Shown one piece after another: positions 1-13,750 of a stretch of DNA of 64,000 nucleotides (positions are counted from its first letter, which is position 1; the number at the start of each line of letters is the position of its first letter). The notes beneath the pieces are model-generated. The model made no database searches. It was not told where the DNA came from and worked only from the letters and a program-made list of their open reading frames with translations. The stretch comes from Unio delphinus (Eukaryota > Mollusca > Bivalvia > Unionida > Unionidae): NCBI GenBank assembly GCA_029339505.1, contig JAQISU010000114.1, positions 3,006,001-3,070,000 on the forward strand, written 5' to 3'. A program made the position numbers and the translations under genes.

Positions 1-74
1 AATCCGCCGAGGGTTTGAAAATAATGAAACTATAGTTTCTGTATGTATTGTCTTATGTCTCTTTTGTGTTATAG

Positions 75-963
75 ACCTGACAAACTGTTGTTTACCATTG
101 GGATGAAAGGGACGATTGATGGAGACTTTATGTATCCCCGTGGATTGACCGTCACCCTCGATGGGGATATCGTCGTGGCCGACACTATGAACCACAGAAT
201 CCAGATATTCAACGAAGCAGGAGTTTTCAAAACGAAATTTGGCGCCAAAGGAAGCGGTAGGACTCAACTAAATGAACCGACTGGAGTTGCAGAACTCCCA
301 AATGGAGATCTTGCAGTGGCAGATAAGAACAATAAACGTGTCCAAGTTTTCACCGATGACACCAGCTACAAATTTGAGTTTCCCACTCTGCATCCGCCAT
401 ACAGCATTGCCAGTGATAGGGACTATAACATTGTCGTGTGCACCACACGGAAAACAGTTGAAGTGTACCGAAGGGCGGGAAAACTGTTGAATAAATTTCC
501 CGTAGGTTCCAGAACAAAGGATAACGTGGGTTATCAAATTTGTGTAAACAACAAAGATGAGGTTATAGTAAGCGATTCAGATGATCGCTTGATCAAATTC
601 TTTTCTTATGCTGGCCGTTTACTGTACCGGTTTGAACCACATACGACTGGCAAAGGGCTTGCTATGGTCCCCAGTGGAATTTGTATCAATCCGCTAGACC
701 AGTTGATTATCGGGGATATTTTAAACCACACAATCAATTCTTACACCGAAAGAGGCGTTCTTTTAGAACAACTTGTGTGCCCGACCGACGAGACAGGAAC
801 TGTCGAAGCATGTGCAGTAGGGCCGGAAGGACATTTGATTGTTTCAGAATTTAGTATCCTTGGCCGGCATTGCGTGAAGATATTTAGATACAAGGATCCA
901 AATTTAAGTAGACCCAGTTCAAGCAAGAGGCGAACACCTACTACACCAAAGTTGGAGCTGTAA
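75..963 (+). CDS. Terminal exon of a TRIM-NHL-like protein (NHL-repeat beta-propeller)
   Basis: An open frame of about 295 codons runs from a splice acceptor (ttttgtgttatag, AG at 73-74) to a TAA at 961-963. It encodes NHL repeats: two are very clear (YPRGLTVTLDGDIVVADT then NHRIQIF; LNEPTGVAELPNGDLAVAD then NKRVQVF), followed by about four weaker blades such as VPSGICINPLDQLIIGD. This matches the C-terminal propeller of TRIM2/3/71-type RING ubiquitin ligases, which binds RNA or protein. The RING, B-box and coiled coil would be in upstream exons outside the window. An ATG at 43 lies in the presumed intron and is probably not the start. The tail after the propeller is short and basic (SSSKRRTPTTPKLEL). 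The exon is much richer in G+C than its surroundings. TRIM assignment is inferred from the propeller alone; another NHL protein is possible. Confidence 0.85.
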
Positions 964-1261
964 CATCTTCAAATATGTATGTGAATATGAATTTTACATG
1001 ACTCTTATCGTCACATCGCACAAGATACACGTACTGAGATAATTAAGTCGAACATCGTAATGCGTAGGGATAACAAAACTTTATTTTAAAGTTCTTTCTC
1101 ACAATAAAGGTAATGAAAATTATTTCTTTGATTTCATTTGAGATTATCGTTATTTTAGGTAAATTACTTTTCGATGGAAACAAAGTCAGTTATGTTTGCT
1201 TTTCAAGTTCTTAATGTAATATTTCGCCTAATGGTTATTTGTCCCATCATCGTGGAAAAAT
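964..1261 (+). other. 3' UTR of the NHL gene with a polyadenylation signal
   Basis: A+T-rich sequence follows the stop codon. An AATAAA lies at 1103-1108, about 140 bases after the stop, and is the first plausible poly(A) signal. Two further AATAAA sites (1534-1539 and 1594-1599) could be used for longer forms. No open frame of note. Confidence 0.5.
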
Positions 1262-1400
1262 AGAGCATGTTTAAGAGAGAACCGTCCATAGTCGCATTTA
1301 AGTCCAGACAAGCTGCAAATTACAAAGGTCCTGATCTGCCGTAGCATAATGCTCCTGCAGATCAGGGTCTATGCTGTATATTTTACTGATTTGTCTTTAA
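1262..1400 (+). repeat. Dispersed repeat with a palindromic core
   Basis: The core has a perfect 10-bp inverted repeat (CCTGATCTGC ... GCAGATCAGG, about 1330-1366), followed by GGTCTATGCTGTATATT. The same sequence occurs inverted at about 40762-40828 and in diverged form at about 52540-52615, so it is a dispersed family. Outer ends are not defined. Confidence 0.55.
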
Positions 1401-3190
<1,790 letters not shown>

Positions 3191-3193
3191 ACA

Positions 3194-3333
<140 letters not shown>

Positions 3334-3739
3334 TGATTTTGAGTAAAGTACATTAATATTCATGATACAAGTGCATGTATTGTATATGTATTATGTATTA
3401 TAAGAAATCATGTACATGCAAAAGAAAATGATTGAGAAGATCCCATAGATATTATCTTTTTCTTTTTTTTGGGGGGGGGGGGGATATTAAACATTCAAAG
3501 TGTAAATCGTCGGGATACCTGAGATGAATCTCGTCGCAAGTAAACCTAGAGCAGGAAAATTAGAAACACAATGCGATGATCTACGTGATGGCTACACTAA
3601 AATGAAATGAGATGAAGTTTTGGATGACTCAGGACAATGACATAAAGTATCTAAATCTTGGCTTCATTATTTAGATCAAAAAAGTATTTGTTATTCGTGC
3701 AGAGAAGATTACATATTTCCTCTGACCGTGAGCACGCTA

Positions 3740-3822
3740 CTGGGGCAGTTCAGATTTTCAATAAATCGTCCTATGCTTTCAGGAAGGCCTATTCCAAGTA
3801 AATTAAGACTACTTGATACATG

Positions 3823-3904
<82 letters not shown>
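3740..3904. repeat. Dispersed repeat ending in a (CT)n array
   Basis: About 85 bp (3740-3824, including AATAAATCGTCCTATGCTTT and GACTACTTGATACATGA) lead directly into (CT)n at 3825-3904. The same 85 bp occurs inverted at 54167-54250, next to a (GA)n array. The last 24 bp before the CT run occur again at 4067-4083, before another CT array. The unique part and the microsatellite seem to move as one unit. Confidence 0.7.
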
Positions 3905-3908
<4 letters not shown>

Positions 3909-4080
3909 AAGAAGTAAAAAGAAAATACAGGATAAAATATATTCCATTTAACATTATCTATAATTTTTTAATTTCGAGAAAACACAGAAATCATGGGTCA
4001 GCACTAAAACAACAACAAGATACTGCACCAGGGCAGATACAGTTTTCCCGGATTAGAACTTTTTGACTACTTGATACATG

Positions 4081-4282
<202 letters not shown>

Positions 4283-5585
4283 TCGACTTGTTCCTACCTA
4301 ATTCTCCTATCAGTATAGAATTATCTTTATTCTTTATGATTCTTGTAAAATAATTACTTGGATACATAATATTTGCTTGGAAAAAACTTTTTTTACCATA
4401 TTAAGTATGTTCATGTATTTGTGATATTAGAAATGTGCAATTTACAAGTATGTTGTAAATGATATAAGATTGCTTATCAGTATGTATATTTGCTGTCATA
4501 TTATAATAAAATACAAGTATTTTAAGGACGCCTTATTTTTGGGATGTGTTCAGATTTAATTTTTTAAATGGCAAGACGAGATAACCTCAACGGTTACGTG
4601 GATCAATCATCAGGTTCCATCTATGCTGATTTTGCTGGAAACAGACTGTTCATAGAACTAAGCAGAAACTAAATTCGATGTGGTTCGAATTCCCAAAGGT
4701 TTGTCAATGTGAGTCTTCTCTCTAGTAGTCGATATTTTGTCTATATTTCTTGGGCAACCGTTTTGGAATGCTATGTTTCATTTATATTCATCCTTACCTC
4801 TGCAAATGTTTTTATGGAACATGTTACATCTGTCTCCTGGGCTTGATTCATTCCATCTCTGGATTTTCCTTTAACCGGGTCTTTCTTTAATTTTCAGTCT
4901 TTCTGCTTCAGTCTGCTCTCAACCTAAGTGTCTGGCTCGTTGTCTTCCTGTCCTAACGTCTCTTCCCGCTGCATTTATATTTTATGGTCCTTTGAATACC
5001 TCAAAGTTATCAGGAGTCCTGGTTTGGTCACCTTTTCTTCCTCGACCAAGAATGTTAGGGGCAGCTTTAATTTGCATGACCTGCCGTGACGACCAGTACA
5101 AATGGACCTGACCTCAGATTCATCAATCTGGTTTAGCGTATTATTACGTAAGATCTGTACGAAGGGTTAAATATGAACATTTTCTTTTATATTGCAAAAG
5201 ACGTTTAGGTATGACTGAAATGCATACTCGTATTATCCATAATATTCAAAACAGTTTTGTCGCAGTAACGTTCAACTTTTCAATATATTTTCTATAAGCC
5301 GTTCAACCAGTGAACAATTTCTATTAAAACGGGAAATAGTGCGTCATTTCTCGTTTGTGGCCTGAGTGACAATATATTCCAGATGAGGACAGTCCTGGAA
5401 CTTTGATAAGGCGATAAATCGTACTTGATGCACAAGAACTGCATAGATGGGTCAAATTCTGTTGCATACATTAATCGCATTATGCATAATGTTTGTTGCT
5501 CATATTGAAAAGAGCACCCAATAAAAGCAGCGACAAACGGAAAAAAAATGTTGGAAAGTCCAATACCACACTTTCGATTATATAA
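4283..5585. other. Non-coding interval with one short ORF
   Basis: A 34-codon ATG frame at 4568-4672 (begins MARRDNLNGYVDQ) is less biased than its surroundings, but has no recognised homology and no splice context. Around 4850-5110 the sequence is pyrimidine-rich with unusual composition, possibly an old degenerate element. Nothing firm is supported. Confidence 0.3.
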
Positions 5586-5591
5586 TGGATA

Positions 5592-5598
5592 TTATTAA

Positions 5599-5660
<62 letters not shown>
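5592..5660. repeat. (ATT)n microsatellite
   Basis: About 23 ATT units, followed by a T run and GGAGGGGGG. It could be the tail of an old retroelement, but no LINE or SINE sequence is recognisable beside it. Confidence 0.95.
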
Positions 5661-5661
<1 letters not shown>

Positions 5662-6263
5662 TTTTTTTGGAGGGGGGTATGTAGCATACTTATTTTGTCG
5701 GTTGTTCTTCCTAATATAAGTATAGCAGTATTTGCTATAGGACAAAATAGGCTGGCTTCGATGAATTAGATTGCATTAGAGAATAGACCAATAAATAGGA
5801 CCAAATGCATTTTTATATAGATATTTAAAAAAAAAACACACAAAAAACCAGCATGGACAGAAAATTAATTCCGGTATATAAATTTCAGCTCAAGCGTTAA
5901 TAAGGAATATCAAATATCGGTAACGTTCAGTATAATATCAGATTCAGAGGATGATGTGTTATCGGAATTAGAAATACACTTTAATTTAGACAAAGTCTAA
6001 AACAGAAAATAAATTGAAACTATATATTTAATGCCCGATTTCGCCGTTACATATTGGCACTGACTAAACCGTGAATACCCATTTCAGTAATCTAAATAAT
6101 TTTTCATACCGTCAGAATTTTTGTATACTATCAATCCATACATAATATAAGTACTGTTTGTCTTACGATATCTGCTTTAATGTATTTGTACGCCTGGAAA
6201 AAAAAGACACGTAATAAAAGGAAGAAAAAAAATTACTGACAATACATATTTTGGCGGTTTTTT
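5661..6263. other. Non-coding A+T-rich interval
   Basis: No gene, RNA or mobile-element signature was recognised. Confidence 0.5.
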
Positions 6264-6276
6264 ATCTATCTATCTC

Positions 6277-6364
<88 letters not shown>
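6264..6364. repeat. (TATC)n microsatellite
   Basis: About 25 TATC units with one early CTCT interruption. Confidence 0.97.
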
Positions 6365-6888
6365 CTGTCACTATCTTCTATCATGGAACATGATGGACAG
6401 GACTTGCTTTTTAATAATTTTTATATCCCTAGTCCCAAGCAACCTCAATTTTTGTGTATGATAAAGGTCTAGCCGGAAGAGTTTACAACATATACGCATA
6501 ACGTTTTTTTTTTGTTTTTGTTTTTTTTGCCAACTCGTTAAATTTAAATGTTTAACTAAAGCTGGTTTTCACTTGTAAATACTGTCATAACTGTTCCTGA
6601 TTTACTAACAAAGCGAGTCTTTATTCAGCTCAGTGAGTGTAATAACGTCTCATACAGATTTTGAACATGCTGGGCTATAATAGTTCGATGTGACCTAGAG
6701 TGATACTATTATTTATAAAGTCTTCTCCAATCTCATTCATTGCGCCAACAGTAATTTCCTCATTACCTCTACATCTATGGACGTTCCAAATAATACACTA
6801 GATAGCGATTTTATAGTAATCAATCAAAGTGGAGTAGGGGAGGTAACTCAATAATGTCAGTGATAAGTTGTTTCACTTCTTACCTATT

Positions 6889-7363
6889 CTTATAAGGTAT
6901 ACGGTACCAATTGCGCATGACCAGGTGGGCGGTGCATAAGGTGTAGGTCCATTGCAGTCCAAAGTAAACAACAACACGAGCTTTGATTGGTGGATTATGT
7001 AAGAGTTGTACTTTCTGTTAGGCTTAAAAAATAGTTTAGCCTCTTGGCAACATGTGAATTTATGTTAATTCCTATATAGATCATATTTTGTATTTTTTAT
7101 GATTTTTTGAAAATGTAATACACATGACTGAAAATAGGTATGTTGTGACTAGATAACTCATACCCCTGTCTAGTTCCAGCAGAGTTATCTCTCTTAAATG
7201 CAATGGAGTACCTGGTTTTGTCATCGTCAAATTGACAATCTAACATTGTTCTCTATAACAGTGTGTGAGATGCACGCTAAATTAGGATAGAAAATATGTT
7301 TATCTCTCCAGATATTAGCATTGAGGTCTATGGAAAAACAATTGGTACCGTGATACCATAATA
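6889..7363. mobile_element. MITE-like element with inverted termini
   Basis: The ends are inverted copies. The left end reads CTTAT-AA-GGTATA-CGGTACCAATTG; the right end read on the minus strand is CTTAT-TAT-GGTATCA-CGGTACCAATTG, with 13 bp (ACGGTACCAATTG) perfect. Inside, at about 7150-7192, AGATAACTC and GAGTTATCT form a second inverted pair. There is no coding capacity over about 475 bp. No clear target-site duplication was found, so the class is unknown. Confidence 0.5.
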
Positions 7364-7566
7364 AGCTACTTAAACCTGTTGTGTATCGTAAAAGAGAGAC
7401 TTTGTAGTTCAGCTATCCAAATTCGCAATATTTGTAGTACATATTTATATATTGTCATACTTAAGCGATTAATTTGTTTACTTTCATTTCTATTTCAATT
7501 CTAACTATACTGGATGCTGTTAGATTTTATCCTATTCACACAAATTGAGGTGTGACATCATGATCT
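7364..7566. other. Non-coding spacer
   Basis: A+T-rich, nothing recognised. Confidence 0.5.
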
Positions 7567-7757
7567 AAGGTGATCGCCTTTGCAGAATACCGATATCACA
7601 CCTCCAGTCTGTGTGGGTTCGAATTTAAGGCCCAGCCAGCATGGCTGTGCGAGAAAGTTTGCCTGTAGCTTAATGTGGGTCGCTTGTTCTTCCCGGGATT
7701 CCATAGTTCTTCCTACACCGTATGTACCGGTGTTCAACCTCAAAAAACAACAACAAC
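7567..7757 (+). mobile_element. Diverged copy of tRNA-derived SINE family 1
   Basis: It contains the B-box-like GTGTGGGTTCGAAT and the body motifs GAGAAAGTTTGCCTGTAGCTT, GTGGGTCGCTTGTTCTTCC and TACCGGTGTTCAACCTC, then an A/C-rich tail (CAACAACAACA). It aligns along its length with the better copy at 38888-39144. The A-box half is damaged. Confidence 0.7.
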
Positions 7758-8499
7758 ATGAATTAAATTTATAACGCCTTATATAAACGACCAGTCAAAC
7801 ACTTACTGAAAAGCAGCAATTTGATGGTATTGGAAAAAAGCAAAAGCATGGATGGGAACGAATGAAAAACTATATTTATTACAATAAAATGTGCATTCTC
7901 ATTGTTCTGAATACCGCGTATAATATACGTGTCAGAGACGTTTTTTTTTTTTTTTTTACTGATTAAGATTGACATCTGGCACATTTGAACATGATGTTCA
8001 GAAGTGAAGTGCAACGTTAAAGGGACGTAACTTCTTTGCTATGTAGACAATTGAACAAGTAGCTTCCCATGCATAGACTTTTTACTCGCAATTTTGTGTG
8101 GTTCGTCTTTGTTGGTTCTAACGTTACTTTTAACATTTGCTATGACTTTCCAAGGAAATGTGAGCTAAGTGCATTTCCAAAAGAACCATTGAAGAAACCA
8201 GTCATGCCTTGTATCGAACATACGATAATTAGTGCGATGCAGTATCAACTTAGTGACCGCGGTGCCCCCGCTTACAGTCTCAGCAGATTCCACAAGATAT
8301 AACTAAAAAATGGTTTCAGGTTTATTATTTCCATCTTGGTGATGATAGTGAATATTTAAGCACATGACCCCTAATTAGCTTTAATTAGTATCACTGCAAA
8401 AATGTTTCTAGATTACATTATATTAATACTGTATATGCACAATTATAAAACAAACTGCCACTAAAAACAATCTGATTTCCATAAACATTGACATAGCTT
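7758..8499. other. Non-coding interval
   Basis: A 77-codon frame at 8069-8302 has no recognised domain and no splice context. It was judged to be chance. Confidence 0.4.
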
Positions 8500-8742
8500 T
8501 TCTTTTTGTTGGGTTTAAAGCCATTTTTCAGGACAATAAATGCTATACATGGCGGTCAGTATTAATGATGTAGGAAAAACCCGGGAAAATTTCGGAAAGA
8601 ACCACCAACCCTCGAGAAGCTACTGACAAGCTGACAAGCTTTCGCACATACACACATTGGCCGAACCCGAGACTCAAACTCTTGCTGACGGAGGTGAGAT
8701 GGCAGCGATCCGTAATGGCGAGCGCTTTAGTTCTCTCGGGAT
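8500..8742 (-). mobile_element. SINE family 1 copy, minus strand
   Basis: Read on the minus strand it has GCGCTCGCCATTACGGATCG, CATCTCACCTCCGTCAGC, a B-box-like region, AAAGCTTGTCAG, AGTAGCTTCTCGAGGGTTGG and TTAATACTGACCGCCATG, ending in GGCTTTAAACCCAACAAAAAG. This is the same order as the SINE at 38888-39144. The tRNA 5' end is incomplete. Confidence 0.8.
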
Positions 8743-8827
8743 ACCAAAATTGACTTATTCCAAAATGTTCAGATTCATTAATAATTTACCCCCATCCCAA
8801 CCTCTGACGTGCAGTTGAAAAGGGGGA

Positions 8828-8985
8828 GCGGTGATAGTTCAGTCGGTTCAAAAGGTCGTTTGAGGTAACTCTGCCCAGGCCATCCGGGTCAGCTGCGTCG
8901 ATGTGTCCTTGGGAAAGTCACGTAAACCCCCACGTCCTCTGCATGATATAGCCAATAATGTGTTAAAAGTACCTGCAAAACAAAC
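8828..8985 (+). mobile_element. Possible tRNA-derived SINE of a third type
   Basis: Begins GTGATAGTTCAGTCGGTTC (A-box-like). It has CCTTGGGAAAGTCACGTAAA and CCCCCACGTCCTCTGCATGA, and ends in an A-rich tail (AAACAAACAAAAACG). There is no second copy in the window to confirm the family. Confidence 0.35.
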
Positions 8986-9317
8986 AAAAACGAAAATGAA
9001 AGACAATAACAGTTTGAACTTTGAGGCTACTCACTCGAAACTAATCACTATTGTGGTGGAATCAAAACGTAGGCATTTAGGTCTGAAATGTTTTATTTTT
9101 CAGTGAAATTCAACTACTACAAGAACATACAAATATTTGGTACTGTAGCAATTTATAAAAAAAAATTACCTCTCGGTAACTAATGTACTGCCGTTTAGAT
9201 ACTGGGTGTATACAGAATTAATTACAGCGTACAGTTTATGTGTGTCTATTTGAAATCATATGGATAAAAATATGCACGGTGTGATGACCTAACCTACATC
9301 ATAAAATGAACGTTAAT

Positions 9318-9406
<89 letters not shown>

Positions 9407-9604
9407 GTGGTTAATATTTGATATGTGGCATTATCACGAACAATTAGTTCATATCTTTCCGGATCGATTTCTCAGCATCAAAATGACAACATATGTAATA
9501 TGAAAGTCCACGTTTTTCAAAATAATATGTATATAAAAATACAAATCTGAATTGAGTGATTGTGAATTAGATGATCACGGTAACATAATAATTTTGTTAA
9601 TGTC

Positions 9605-9639
<35 letters not shown>

Positions 9640-9865
9640 TCTCGTTATATGTAAGCATCAGACGTGCAGACGATAAAGGTGTTATGGACACCCTGGTCGC
9701 AATCGGTTTAGAAATTATAAATCAATGAATGAATTGAATAAGATTTATTGACTTTTTATCTTGTTTATGCTTTTCGTTACTGAAATCCGCAAGGGGGTAA
9801 AAAAAAAACGGGGATGTAAACACAGACTATAGTATTATCAAGCGGTTTTTTGAGGTATTGTAAAA

Positions 9866-9901
<36 letters not shown>

Positions 9902-10541
9902 ACTATTTTAATGAGATCGAATGCATTAGTTGTACATTCAGATGCACCAAAACGTTCTTACTTCCGTTAGGCACTGGTTTGTGAACAATTTATGCAAAAA
10001 TCAGCATAGATTATGTAGCTGATTCTGAAAATAGTGCCCCTTAAATCGAATGACTGTACTATTTAGTAATTGTAATTGTAATTCTTTAAGAATCGACCGA
10101 ATCACAAATGTTCGCTTTGTGGTTCGACGCAATACAATGAGATATAAAAATGGATTTATTCTGTTTAGGCTTTTTTTTCCGCTTTTTAATACACGCAAGT
10201 TACTAAACCTTCCGGAAATATCTTTCAAAGACATTAATGATTTTCTTAATTGACTACAACAGGATACAATATCATCTGATTGGTCCCATAAGTAGTGTGA
10301 CACCTTAAATACGAGTAGGTTTTCTGATACACACGAGCATTGAAACCACGAGATGAGTGATTATTGACTTAATATGGACTGCTTGAATAGGAAGGTTTTG
10401 AAACCATAGACTACCTCGATGATGAATTAAACTTACTACACTTATTTTATAATGAGTTCCTTTCAAGTCAGGATTGATGAAATTATATCTTAATGTGTTT
10501 GATTGTCAAAAAGATTCTTTTGATAGAAGGTTTCTAACTAG

Positions 10542-10544
<3 letters not shown>
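8986..10544. other. Non-coding interval with CT and poly-A arrays
   Basis: (CT)n at 9323-9402, a (TCTCTG)/(CT) array at 9603-9642 and a poly-A run at 9869-9899. Open frames around 10001-10303 on both strands look like chance. Confidence 0.6.
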
Positions 10545-10639
<95 letters not shown>

Positions 10640-10686
10640 CATATATCTATATAGTTCATATATCTATATAGTTCATATCTATATAG

Positions 10687-10767
<81 letters not shown>
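10545..10767. repeat. Two (TA)n arrays split by a short repeat
   Basis: (TA)n at 10545-10636 and 10690-10767. Between them GTTCATATATCTATATA repeats about four times. The left edge of the 6-kb duplication lies only 65 bp further on. Confidence 0.95.
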
Positions 10768-10769
<2 letters not shown>

Positions 10770-11881
10770 AATCAAGGAACCTGCCAGCATCAATTTTACA
10801 TTTGTACAAAAATTAAATGATATTTCTCATGAAAAAGTATTCAATTCATGCAGCATTAGGAAAACATTGTCAAGTAAATGGGAACCTTTTATAAACAGTA
10901 TATTTTTTACTTTTCGTGAAAAGTGAGAAACAGTATATTGTGTTGTATCTCTGGGCTCACATCATGCCACTACTGTCTCGAACTCTTTCCAGTTCCATGT
11001 ATATCAGATGGTAATTATATTGCATTGCTACAGCAATTTATATTTTATTTGCTATATCATGGTCAGAGAAAGCTTATTCCCACTACAGGTAGCTCTTACA
11101 ACATGAGGAGCAACACTATAGGCTGCTTTTCGGCAATGTTACATGTTTGGTGTAAACTGCAAAATATGATATTTATCTATTATTAATATATATCATACAT
11201 GTATGCCAAGAATTCTTGCTGCACGTTATCATTGTAACAATACTTGTAATTATCAGTTCAGTAACGATCGTGTTTTATGTGTATTTGAGAGTGAGCGCAA
11301 ATGTATTTTGAAGTATCTCAAGGAAAGTTAGAGCCGATTTTAAAAGGTCTACCGAAAATTAAGGATTCCATTCGTAGTTATTCGACAATTTTTATATCTG
11401 CCAGTATTATACATGTTGATCATAAAGATTAACATTTCCAACGTCCAATATCAACCCAGGCATAAACATTTACTTTCCACCAAAAATAAACGCGGCGGAC
11501 AGAAGTCGGTAGTTGTACAGCTTATCAATCGATAAACCTCTGCTATTATAAGCCAATCTTTTTGTAACCTCTGAAGTTTTCGTTGATTGCAGCGAAGAAC
11601 ATGCTATTTCGGAAAGAACTTAAAAAGTTTTATTCGGTTCTTAAGTGATATTGTATAAACAGTCCAATTTGGCTACTATTATAAAATCTGCATTACCGTA
11701 ACCTACCATAGATATAGTAAAAGTCACACGATAAATGCAAGTGTATTTAATATAATAAATTAAAAAACTAATTTTAGATTAAAAATTTAATCGAAATATA
11801 GTTATATGAAAGTTTCTTCAATCGTGAATTTTGAGTGATGTGCACATTAGTTGTCATTTAAAAAAAATCCAGAAGAAAAAT

Positions 11882-11970
11882 ATGGATCGCTATGGACTTT
11901 ACAATTACAGTTCGGCGTTAGAGATGGTCAAGAAAGTCAATGAACTTTTACGGTTGCAGTTGGAATCAAG
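11882..11970 (+). CDS. Candidate first coding exon, copy A
   Basis: An ATG frame encodes MDRYGLYNYSSALEMVKK followed by an amphipathic helix-like VNELLRLQLESR. It reaches a good donor (TCAAG|GTGGGT at 11971), ending in phase 2. Upstream sequence has no long frame. Copy B keeps the frame, the start and the donor. Reading through the donor gives a 74-codon frame that includes 17 upstream codons, so this could instead be chance. No partner exon with a matching acceptor was identified. Confidence 0.35.
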
Positions 11971-12340
11971 GTGGGTTCATCTGAGCAAGAAGTCACTCGC
12001 TGTTTTATTCATCTCCTGTATTGGATGTTCGTCTATGAATGAGATCGAGGAGTAATATACAATAAGTTTTATTCTGATCTTTTACACATGAAAATTATAA
12101 TTCTAAGCATGATTTAAAATTTAACTAACATAAGTCTGAATTGATAGTCGCGTGTCTGCTGTCTTTTACGTGTATGAAGGAGCTCGTTTGTATTGGGAAA
12201 AAAGTATTATATAAGAACTGAAATACACGACATGACATGCCATGCAGAAGATATATAGGGAAGTTACATAAATGTCTCCAATTTATTGGACTTGTGTACC
12301 ATTAATTTGTGCTTGTAATGCAATTATTCAACCGCAGGCG

Positions 12341-12635
12341 ACCGCACAAGTGGCCTAGTGGTTAGAAAGTCCGCTTCGGATGCGGGAGGTCGCTGGATCG
12401 AACCCCTCAGAGTCACACTAAAGACTTTATAAAAATGGTACTAACAGCTGCCTCGCTTGGTGCTCAGCATGAAGAGGTTAGTGTTAAGACTGGTCGGCCT
12501 GGTGTAAGGATAATGTGACTGGGTGGGACGTAATGATATATGTCTGCGGCATGAGGCCCCAGTGTTAAACATCAGTATAAACTATCACACTTCAGACATC
12601 GAAGCGACATGACTAAATTTGTTTTATAGCTATGC

Positions 12636-12684
<49 letters not shown>
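12341..12684 (+). mobile_element. SINE family 2 with (CA)n tail, copy A
   Basis: tRNA-like head (GTGGCCTAGTGGTTAGAAAG as A box; GGTCGCTGGATCGAACCC as B box). The body includes GGTACTAACAGCTGCCTCGC, GACTGGTCGGCCTGGTG and GTGACTGGGTGGGACGTAAT. It then has CATCGAAGCGACATGACTAA and a (CA)n tail (12640-12682). It is flanked by an 8-bp direct repeat, CGCAGGCG (12333-12340 and 12685-12692), the target-site duplication. The (CA)n microsatellite is therefore the element's 3' tail. Confidence 0.85.
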
Positions 12685-12685
<1 letters not shown>

Positions 12686-13559
12686 GCAGGCGCAGTCCCT
12701 TTTAAATGATACCGCGCAACAAAACAGATTTAAACGGGATCATCCCGCTTGCTTGACTTTGCCTAACCTGAACCACAAAGACCACAAAGACATTTTGTAA
12801 CTCCGCGGGCGAACCAAAAACCTAATATGCCAGTGGGTAAAGTCCGAACGTTATCAAATAGATGATTACAAATAACGTTATACAACGTTAAGAAGCAAAT
12901 CGTATTCTATAGCACAAATAAACCAGTTCTAAACATAGCATTGAAATCTATAAGCCTGTCAGAGATTTTCCGACTATAGTCTGATCTTCACATTCTGATT
13001 CTTCATGGTATGCATGATAGTAAAATCTTAGTTATTTGTCACCACCGTTATGCTGGTTCCCAACCTTTGTCAAAGTAAATTATATCTCAACAAATACGTC
13101 TCTTACATGTCAATAACGGCTCGCCCTGATTAACCATGACAAAACTGAGATTCAATTGAATTTACGGCGTTAAGCATTCAACAGCGCCCAATTCATCGTC
13201 ACTGTAGTACATAGGTGCTAAAACTACAAAAAAACAAAAATCGTTATTCAGCATCTAAATAACAACGATTTAAAATGCCACATTCCACTCTTACAACTAA
13301 CTCCAATGACAGAATCTTACGCCAAAATACACTATGTAAATCACAATGATCACCCCTTCTAATTTTCTAAGATCCTGCTGGAAGAAGCCGGAAGCAAATA
13401 ATTTCTGACCTTATCGAGGACAATACTTCTCGTGATTAATGGTAATTAATTGATGCAAAGCGTTGCCTCAGCCTTCATATGCGAATAAAATAAAATAACT
13501 ACACAACATGAAAACACTGCGTCCATGTGACTGTGTTCCTTCAACACACTGGAAAACAT

Positions 13560-13698
13560 TGGATTGTCCTTCACCCAACCATTCAACAGCCACGTGGACA
13601 CAGCTGTTGTCCACTCGTACATATATTTTGCTGTTGCTAAACCAAAAGAAAATATGTTCTTACTTACTAATTGTTTCTACTCAAGAGCATGCTTACAG

Positions 13699-13748
<50 letters not shown>
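13560..13748 (+). other. Open stretch ending at a (GT)n array, copy A
   Basis: A frame reading FNSHVDTAVVHSYIYFAVAK ... CFYSRACLQ ends at CAG|GTATGTGTGT, where (GT)n 13702-13748 begins. This could be an exon whose donor sits in a microsatellite. Copy B (19510-19698) has two amino-acid changes and a donor embedded in pure (GT)n. No acceptor is obvious and no domain is recognised. Confidence 0.2.

Positions 13749-13750
<2 letters not shown>

Noticed and set aside
43..74. ATG at 43 as start of the NHL protein
   Set aside because: A polypyrimidine stretch and AG at 73-74 directly precede the conserved sequence, and the residues before it are unlike the family. It is better read as intron plus acceptor.
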